From: Methanobrevibacter arboriphilus JCM 13429 = DSM 1125
Lineage (GTDB): Archaea > Methanobacteriota > Methanobacteria > Methanobacteriales > Methanobacteriaceae
Assembly (NCBI RefSeq): GCF_002072215.1
Contig: NZ_JXMW01000017.1
Location: 1 to 42,971, forward strand
Direction: 5' to 3'
DNA length: 42,971 nt
A program made the translations under genes and the position numbers. Numbering within the stretch: position 1 is the first letter of the stretch; each line of letters opens with the position of its first letter. Positions 37,456-42,971 of the stretch are shown one piece after another. The notes under the pieces were generated by a model that searched no databases, had not been told where the DNA came from, and was given only the letters and a program-made list of their open reading frames with translations.

Positions 37456-37508
37456 TACTTAAGTACTTGATAATATAATTATATACTTGTCAAACTAATA
37501 GTATACTT
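37456..37508 (+). promoter_or_regulatory. Second operator array upstream of the exporter operon (20-bp period)
   Basis: TACTT words begin at 37464, 37484 and 37504, exactly 20 bases apart, with TACTTGATAA and TACTTGTCAA as the first two full copies. TACTTAAGTA (37456-37465) is a perfect 10-base palindrome overlapping the first. TATA-like sequence lies between the copies. This would suit repression by the MarR protein encoded just downstream. Confidence 0.5.
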
Positions 37509-37552
37509 TACTGTATAATTAAAAGATTTGACTAAAAAGAAGTGTGATGATT

Positions 37553-38167
37553 ATGAGTAATAAAAGAAAACAATTAGCAACGCAGTTTATGCAGTTAATG
37601 CATTTATATGGTCATTTATATAGACATCAAATGCAACAGACATATAGGAATAAAGATATTAATCCATATAAGGGACAGGGAAGGGTCCTTGCTCTTTTGA
37701 AAATGCAACCAGAAATAATGCAAAAAGAACTTGGATATTTACTTGACATAAGTACACAAGCATTGGCTGAACTTCTTAATAAACTTGAAAAAAAGGGATA
37801 TATCATTCGTGAACAATCAAAAAAAGATCGTCGTTCTTTTGTTATAAAATTAACAGATGCAGGACGTGAAGCTACTCCAGAAGAAAATGATGAAATGGAT
37901 TATAACTATGTAGAAGAACTTTTTGACTGTTTGACTGAGGAAGAACAAGACAATCTCCTAAATTACATAGAAATAATAATTAAAAACATTGAAAATGAGT
38001 TAGATGAGGATGATTACATCACATTTTTCAGAAAACGTTTCTTTGAAAAACATGAAAACCAACATCATAATTTATTCAGAGGATTTTGGGGCTTTCATAA
38101 TAAAGATTCTTCACATCACAATCATCATAAATTTAAAGGCTTTGGAGGTAAGAGGCATGACAGATAA
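37553..38167 (+). CDS. MarR-family regulator with His-rich tail, exporter operon
   Basis: About 204 residues. Residues 30-145 are a MarR winged helix: YKGQGRVLALLKMQPEIMQKEL, the recognition helix STQALAELLNKLEKKG, wing REQSKKDRRSFVIKLTDAG and a C-terminal dimer helix. Unusually, about 45 extra residues follow, rich in His, Phe and Gly (ENQHHNLFRGFWGFHNKD, SSHHNHHKFKGFGG), which may bind a metal or be disordered. ATG 37553 is chosen with GTGAT as ribosome site. The stop overlaps the start of the ABC ATPase gene by 11 bases, so the three genes form one operon and the regulator probably senses what the exporter removes. Confidence 0.88.
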   Translation: MSNKRKQLATQFMQLMHLYGHLYRHQMQQTYRNKDINPYKGQGRVLALLKMQPEIMQKELGYLLDISTQALAELLNKLEKKGYIIREQSKKDRRSFVIKLTDAGREATPEENDEMDYNYVEELFDCLTEEEQDNLLNYIEIIIKNIENELDEDDYITFFRKRFFEKHENQHHNLFRGFWGFHNKDSSHHNHHKFKGFGGKRHDR

Positions 38168-39107
38168 TGTAATAGAAGTAAAGAATTTAGTTAAAAATTA
38201 TAAAGGTGCTAAAAAATTATCAATTGACAATATAAGTTTTTCAGTTAAAAAAGGCGAATTTTTTGCTTTCTTAGGTCCTAATGGTGCTGGAAAAACAACA
38301 ACAATTTCAATACTTACCACTACACTTGGAAAAACATCTGGAATAGTAAAAATCGCAGGATTTGACCTAGATAATGAAGATAGAGAAATTCGGAAAAAAA
38401 TAGGCATTATATTTCAAAAACCTAGCCTTGACAAACAACTTACAGCAGAGGAAAACATCCGTTTTCATGCATGTCTCTATGGTATGTTCACTTATAGGCC
38501 TACTTTTAAATTAATGCCAAAAACCTATCGTGACAAAGTAATGGAACTTGCTAAAGTTGTGGATATTGATGTTGATGCATTATTTAATCCTGTAAAAAAT
38601 TTGTCAGGAGGAATGCAAAGAAAACTTGAAATCATGCGTAGCTTAATTCATACACCAGATGTTTTATTCCTTGATGAACCAACGCAAGGATTAGATGCAG
38701 AAAGTCGTAGGAGTTTATGGAAATATATTAATGAAATCCGTGATCAATTTGGTATTACTATTTTTCTTACAACCCATTACATTGATGAAGCAGAAAATGC
38801 TGATAATGTTTGCATTATAAACAATGGTAAAATTGCTACATGTTCTTCTCCAGAAAAGTTGAAAAAAAGTTTACTTAAAACACAACTTATTATAGATGCA
38901 GAAAATCGAGATGCATTGATAAGAGAGCTTTCAGAACTGGATATACCTTTCATTATAGATAAAAATATAATAGTTCCCTATAGTAAATCACCACAAAAAA
39001 TCTTTGCACAATTAAAAACAGAACTAAGTGTAATAAAAATCCATGAGCCAATGTTAGAAGACGCATACATTGAATTCTTAAATAAAAAAGATAAAATAGA
39101 GGCATGA
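38157..39107 (+). CDS. ABC exporter ATPase (DrrA-like)
   Basis: A 316-residue ABC ATPase. Walker A is FLGPNGAGKTTTI, the Q loop GIIFQKPSLD, the signature NLSGGMQRKLEIM, Walker B DVLFLDEPTQGLD and the switch His in FLTTHYIDEAENAD. The extra C-terminal part (about 225-316) resembles that of DrrA-type drug and lipid exporters. ATG 38157 follows GGAGGTAA and overlaps the regulator gene; the longer upstream frame is not used. It pairs with the ABC-2 permease, whose gene overlaps by four bases. Confidence 0.92.
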   Translation: MTDNVIEVKNLVKNYKGAKKLSIDNISFSVKKGEFFAFLGPNGAGKTTTISILTTTLGKTSGIVKIAGFDLDNEDREIRKKIGIIFQKPSLDKQLTAEENIRFHACLYGMFTYRPTFKLMPKTYRDKVMELAKVVDIDVDALFNPVKNLSGGMQRKLEIMRSLIHTPDVLFLDEPTQGLDAESRRSLWKYINEIRDQFGITIFLTTHYIDEAENADNVCIINNGKIATCSSPEKLKKSLLKTQLIIDAENRDALIRELSELDIPFIIDKNIIVPYSKSPQKIFAQLKTELSVIKIHEPMLEDAYIEFLNKKDKIEA

Positions 39108-39901
39108 GAAATATGAACGAAAATTTAAATCATAGAAAGTCAGATATTTTGAGAGAATTAAATTCAATTATTGCTGTAGTAGCACGAGATATTACAGTAT
39201 TTTTCAAATCTCCCTCTATGCTTATTGTTACACTTATCATGCCACTTTTTATGATGGGTATGATTGGTGGCAATATGATGGGTATAGTAGGAGGTGCGAA
39301 TCTTGGTGAATTTATGCTTGTGGGAATGCTTGTTACTATGTTGTTTATGGTGACAATCTTAGGGATGACATCACTTGTAGATGATCATGAAACAGATTTC
39401 ACTCAAGAAATGTTAGTATCGCCTATTTCACGTTATTCACTTGTTATAGGAAAAATACTTGGTTCTACATTTGTAGCTATAGTCAGTATGATAGGAACAC
39501 TTATTGTTGGACTGATTATGAATATATATCTTCCACTAGACCAATTATTATTAATCTTAGCACTTTCACCACTTATATGCTTTGCAGCTGGTGCTATGTC
39601 AATGATTTTAATGGGATTAATTAAAAATCCAAAAACAGCGAATTTCGCAATGATGATAATAATAATGCCTCAAATATTTTTATCAGGTGCAATTATTCCT
39701 ATAAATGAATCTAATATGATATTACTTTCTTTAAGCCGTATTATGCCAATGACATATTGTATAGATTTAGTAAGAGGTGTTACAGGTGTTGAAACACCAA
39801 TTTTTGATCCAATAATCAATTTTGCTGCAATACTTCTATTGACAGTAATCTGTCTAATGATAGGAACATTCTTTTTTGCAAGATCTGAAAAAAACAGATA
39901 A
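39104..39901 (+). CDS. ABC-2 type permease
   Basis: A 265-residue ABC-2 membrane subunit with six hydrophobic spans. The family pattern is clear: a short N-terminal amphipathic stretch (SIIAVVARDITVFFKSPSMLI), then spans at about 38-58, 66-90, 110-135, 145-168, 175-200 and 235-258, with the loop DDHETDFTQEMLVSPISRYSLVIGK, typical of DrrB-like exporters. ATGA overlap with the ATPase gene indicates coupled translation. Probable substrate: a toxic compound recognised by the operon's MarR protein. Confidence 0.9.
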   Translation: MRNMNENLNHRKSDILRELNSIIAVVARDITVFFKSPSMLIVTLIMPLFMMGMIGGNMMGIVGGANLGEFMLVGMLVTMLFMVTILGMTSLVDDHETDFTQEMLVSPISRYSLVIGKILGSTFVAIVSMIGTLIVGLIMNIYLPLDQLLLILALSPLICFAAGAMSMILMGLIKNPKTANFAMMIIIMPQIFLSGAIIPINESNMILLSLSRIMPMTYCIDLVRGVTGVETPIFDPIINFAAILLLTVICLMIGTFFFARSEKNR

Positions 39902-40011
39902 ATTTTTAAATAAAAATTATTTTTTAAAAGGGCTTAAATCACTTAAATACTTAAGCTAATAATTAAAATTTCATTGAATATTTATTAGTATCTTAATTGG
40001 ATTAAAACTTA

Positions 40012-40902
40012 TTATTTATTCAAAGATAAAAAATCATAGATTATTTTAGATCCTGTTACTGCTGTTGGATCTCCAAGTTTGCTAGTAGCTACTTCCACTA
40101 AGTCAAAACCAATTATATTATTATTAGCTAATATTTTCAATATATTTTCAATTATCTCTGGTGAAATTCCATTGGGGATTGGATTTCCTACTTCTGGAGC
40201 ATATAATGGGTCTAAAACATCCATATCAATACTTAGGTAAACTGGTTCATCTTCATTAATTTGATTGATTTTATCTTTAATATTTTCAAATTTTTCTTTT
40301 GTATCATTTGCAGTAAAAATAGTTACATTTTCTGTTCTATCAACAAACTCTTTTTCTTCAAGACTAGCTGATCTAATTCCTATTTCAATTATTTCTTTTG
40401 GATTTAAATCATGCACTCTTTTCATTATTGTAGCATGAGAACATTTTTCACCTTGATATTCATCTATAATATCCATGTGTGCATCAAGATGTATGATAGT
40501 AATATCTTCAATATCATACTTCTTTGAAAGTGCTTTAATTGGAGCTAAGCTAACACTATGCTCTCCTCCAATAGTTATTGGTTTTATGTTATGCTCAACA
40601 AGGTCAGATATTGTGTCTTCAAGAATTTTAATTGTTTCCTTACAATTTCCATATATAACATTTATATTTCCAAAATCATAGAAAATCGCATCAAGATTAC
40701 TTTTAAAGGTTATATTATATTTTTCAAAGCTGTATGATGCTTCTCTAACTGTTGTTGGACCAAATCTTGAGCCAGGACCATAAGAACTAGTGCTGTCAAA
40801 TGGAACTCCAATTATTCCCCAGCTATATTCTTTAGCTTCTTTTAAATTTTCTGTTTCTTGTGAAAAAGCAAATTTCCATGGCTTGTAAGTGTTAAAAAGC
40901 AT
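40012..40902 (-). CDS. speB: Agmatinase
   Basis: A 296-residue ureohydrolase making putrescine and urea from agmatine. The two-Mn site ligands are in GGEHSVSL, HLDAHMD and SIDMDVLDP, with GIPFDSTSSYGPGSRFGP-like substrate-loop words (GVPFDSTSSYGPGSRFGP here) near the N terminus. The C-terminal GFDLVEVA is also family-typical. ATG 40902 is chosen because GGTGA lies nine bases upstream; the frame extends four codons further without a better start. aIF5A is encoded on the same strand upstream; its hypusine-type modification needs a polyamine, so the neighbours are functionally linked. Confidence 0.93.
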   Translation of the reverse strand: MLFNTYKPWKFAFSQETENLKEAKEYSWGIIGVPFDSTSSYGPGSRFGPTTVREASYSFEKYNITFKSNLDAIFYDFGNINVIYGNCKETIKILEDTISDLVEHNIKPITIGGEHSVSLAPIKALSKKYDIEDITIIHLDAHMDIIDEYQGEKCSHATIMKRVHDLNPKEIIEIGIRSASLEEKEFVDRTENVTIFTANDTKEKFENIKDKINQINEDEPVYLSIDMDVLDPLYAPEVGNPIPNGISPEIIENILKILANNNIIGFDLVEVATSKLGDPTAVTGSKIIYDFLSLNK

Positions 40903-41264
40903 AATACCTCTCACCTTTAAGTATTTTAAAATAAATATAGTTAAAATTTATTGATATCATAAAATTTATTGATATAATTAATATTATTATATAATCTTCA
41001 ATATTAACATAATCTTTAATATTAATTATAAATCTTTAATATTAATATAATTCTTTATTTATTTAATATTCTTTATTTATATTATAATTATTTATTTAAT
41101 AATTGAAAAAATAAGTAAAAATAGTATGTTATTTGGATAATACTAGATTTTAATGAGTTATTTTATTAATAATCTAAAAATAATAGGTTTAAAAATTTAT
41201 ATTAAGATAATAAATATTAAGATAATAAATAAGAAAGAATTATTAGATAAATTTTGATATTTAT
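40903..41264. other. AT-rich intergenic region
   Basis: No gene. Words such as AATCTTTAATATTAA and TTCTTTATTTA repeat irregularly at about 40990-41100. Otherwise nothing stands out. Confidence 0.5.
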
Positions 41265-41654
41265 CTATTTAACTCTCATTATTTTCATGTTTCCTAATGC
41301 AGTGATATAATCTACTTCTGCACCTTCAACAATCTGATCTCTTATTTCTTCAGGTATAGGAAGTTCGAGAGTTTCATAATTTTCCATATCCATTAATTGA
41401 ACATCGCTACCCATGATAGATAATACTTGTCCAACTCTTTTGTCAATAATTGGAATATCAATTTTAGTATCTACTGGTTTAACAATACTTCTTTTTTGGT
41501 TATCAAAAATACCAACAGCTTCAAGCCTTGCTTTAGCTGCTCCGTGTTTTCCAGGAGATGAAGTTGATAAACTGGTTATTTTAGAAGCTTCTCCATCTAA
41601 TACTACATATTTTCCTACTTTTAAAGTTTTTACTTCAACAACTTTCTTTGACAT
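41265..41654 (-). CDS. eif5A: Translation factor aIF5A
   Basis: A 129-residue archaeal IF5A, which helps the ribosome through difficult peptide bonds. The N-terminal SH3-like domain carries the modification loop [10 protein letters not shown] with Lys36, the residue converted to deoxyhypusine or hypusine from spermidine. The C-terminal OB-fold (about 72-129) includes [27 protein letters not shown]. Length and motifs are standard. GGAGG precedes the ATG with good spacing. Four 20-base direct repeats lie about 175 bases upstream. Confidence 0.96.
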   Translation of the reverse strand: MSKKVVEVKTLKVGKYVVLDGEASKITSLSTSSPGKHGAAKARLEAVGIFDNQKRSIVKPVDTKIDIPIIDKRVGQVLSIMGSDVQLMDMENYETLELPIPEEIRDQIVEGAEVDYITALGNMKIMRVK

Positions 41655-42243
41655 TAATTTTCCTCCACATATAGGATATAATATTTGTTAAAATTATTGT
41701 AAGGGTCAATATTTAATTAAAAATATATTTCATTTAAAGTTAAATTTAATTTAAAGTTATATTTAATTTAAAATATTTTTAATTAAAAGTATTTTCCTTT
41801 TATAATCTTTTATAAATCTAATATTGATTAATACTATGTATTTACACCTAATACTATGTTTTTACATTTAATATTATGTATTTACATCTAATACTATGTT
41901 TTTACACATGTTTATTAGGGCTTTATATAAACTTCAATTTACAAAAATGTAGTTAATATAAGTAACATAATTAGATTAATAATATATTTAATCAAGTTTT
42001 ATATAAAGTATTCTATTAGTTTTAATATTAGTTTTAATATTATTTATTAATAGAATTTGTTGTAGAATTATTGAAATTATTAGAATTATTCATAATAAAA
42101 ACTTCATTTTTAAACTTATAAAAATAAAAAATTTTTATAAATAATAAAAAATTTTAATAACATAATCCCTATGAAAAGTTAAAAAGAAGTAAAATAATTA
42201 TAGGATAAGTATAAAGCAAGTATATATGTTATAGAAAAGATTG
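41655..42243. other. Intergenic region between aIF5A and histone genes
   Basis: No gene or RNA recognised in about 590 bases. It contains the 20-base repeat array at 41829-41908. The rest is unstructured AT-rich DNA. Confidence 0.5.
41829..41908. repeat. Four tandem 20-bp direct repeats
   Basis: Units begin at 41829, 41849, 41869 and 41889, each starting TAAT(A)-C/T-TATGT and ending in TTTACA plus two bases. Copies 1 and 3 share GTATTTACA, copies 2 and 4 GTTTTTACA, so it may be a doubled 40-base unit. The period equals about two helical turns. Confidence 0.85.
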
Positions 42244-42465
42244 TTAACTTATATAGTAAAAATGCTTTTTAGCATTAGTAACATCCCCTGTTTTAATAGT
42301 TTTTCGCTTGTTAGATTTAGCACTTTTAAAAGATTCTTCTGTTAATTTTTTAATAAATTCTGTTGTTTCTTCTATAATCTGAGTAAGTCCATCATTACTT
42401 ATTAATAATTCATCATTTACTTCTTTTATCATTCGTTTTACAGTTGCTTTTGGTAAATCTGTCAT
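42244..42465 (-). CDS. Archaeal histone
   Basis: A 73-residue histone-fold protein. The three helices are visible: short helix 1 (LPKATVKRMIKEVN), long helix 2 (about 22-50, NDGLTQIIEETTEFIKKLTEESFKSAKS) and helix 3 after the KRKTIKTGDV loop, which matches the RKTIK..D loop of HMf-type histones. It wraps DNA as dimers and longer polymers. The sequence departs from HMf consensus in helix 2 and at the C terminus (KKHFYYIS), so it may be one of several paralogs with different stacking behaviour. GGTGA precedes the ATG. Confidence 0.88.
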   Translation of the reverse strand: MTDLPKATVKRMIKEVNDELLISNDGLTQIIEETTEFIKKLTEESFKSAKSNKRKTIKTGDVTNAKKHFYYIS

Positions 42466-42971
42466 TTTTTCACCTTATTCATTCCATTATAGATTTAAAC
42501 TCTAATTAATATTTTTATAGCTTTTTAATTAATATTTTTATAATTATTTAATAGTAACATATTTTTATAATGCTTTTATATCATTTAAAGAGATAGCTAT
42601 TCTGAAAATTATAAAAATTTAATATAAAAAGTCTAAAGTTGGGATAATATATAAAGAGATAAATATACTTTAAATTAGATAGTGAATATTCACTATTTTA
42701 AAGTAATATAATTAATATCAGTACAATGGTATATAAAAGTTTCTATAAAACTTTAAAGGATTTTTCTGCTTTTTTATAAATAAAATTAGCTTTTTCATAT
42801 CTTTATTGGTCATAGCAATTTCTTTAATAATTATAGTAATACATTTATTAATATGATTATTAAAATAATTATTAATACTTTTATTAATTTTTCTATTAAT
42901 ATATTTATTTATATTTTTATTAATTAGATATGAACATGTATTAATAAATAGAAATCTAATATTAATAGAAC
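42466..42971. other. AT-rich end of window with a strong palindrome
   Basis: No gene in the last 500 bases. The histone promoter should lie in the first 60. The rest is ATTAAT-rich spacer, apart from the palindrome at 42667-42704, listed separately. Confidence 0.5.
42667..42704. promoter_or_regulatory. 18-bp perfect palindrome with flanking dyad
   Basis: ATAGTGAATATTCACTAT (42679-42696) is its own reverse complement. ACTTTAAA (42667-42674) and TTTAAAGT (42697-42704) flank it as a second, slightly offset dyad. It looks like an operator for a gene beyond the window edge or for an unseen short transcript. Confidence 0.5.

Noticed and set aside
41829-41908. CRISPR array
   Set aside because: Units of 20 bases abut without spacers.

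Overview
The window is archaeal and very AT-rich. It carries transcription factor B (TFB), the Gar1 H/ACA RNP protein, aIF5A, an archaeal histone, an archaeal-type UMP kinase and a MurT/GatD-like pair. It also has four large secreted adhesin-like proteins of the kind typical of the genus Methanobrevibacter. Most starts follow an archaeal GGTGA or GGAGG ribosome binding site. Order Methanobacteriales is near certain and Methanobrevibacter very likely. I cannot name the species.

Layout. 1-834: end of an insertion-sequence transposase. 1061-3729: Mg2+-type P-type ATPase with an amber codon and a late frameshift. 3990-5534: first adhesin-like protein. 5951-9416: XerA-like recombinase and the MurT/GatD pair. 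9492-12345: VOC protein, gar1, tfb. 12390-17388: an accessory block with a broken 3-methyladenine glycosylase gene, a tRNA 3'-end-like fragment, a T-rich stretch, a 13-G homopolymer, a frameshifted adhesin-like gene with ten 81-bp GC-richer tandem repeats, and an inverted-repeat (MITE-like) element. 17431-20969: GT2-GT28 fusion glycosyltransferase and a membrane protein. 21448-25457: TauE-like permease, two UPF0145 proteins (one membrane-fused), a zinc-ribbon membrane protein, pyrH. 25682-28961: decayed secreted-protein genes, a VapBC-like pair, a membrane protein with an Asp/Tyr-repeat tail, and a small winged-helix/membrane-protein pair. 29524-35060: two more adhesin-like genes, a broken TetR gene, a long hairpin, and four same-orientation tRNA 3'-end-like fragments, two of which bracket a methyltransferase gene. 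35147-39901: two divergent MarR-controlled operons (DUF2156 plus GNAT; ABC-2 exporter), each with a periodic direct-repeat operator candidate. 40012-42465: agmatinase, aIF5A, histone.

How it fits together. Conserved information-processing and cell-wall genes alternate with surface-protein loci showing signs of rapid change: tandem repeats, a possible phase-variation tract, frameshifts, pseudogenes and att-like tRNA fragments. Otherwise ordinary enzymes (Mg-ATPase, MurT, the fusion glycosyltransferase, TauE, a membrane protein) carry in-frame low-complexity insertions in loops. The adhesin-like proteins share a C-terminal signature (MK-E/K-TGxP, hydrophobic span, basic end) suggesting a common anchoring route. 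The most promising leads are the poly-G tract with the repeat-rich adhesin gene, and the punctuated tRNA-fragment array at 33.2-35.0 kb.
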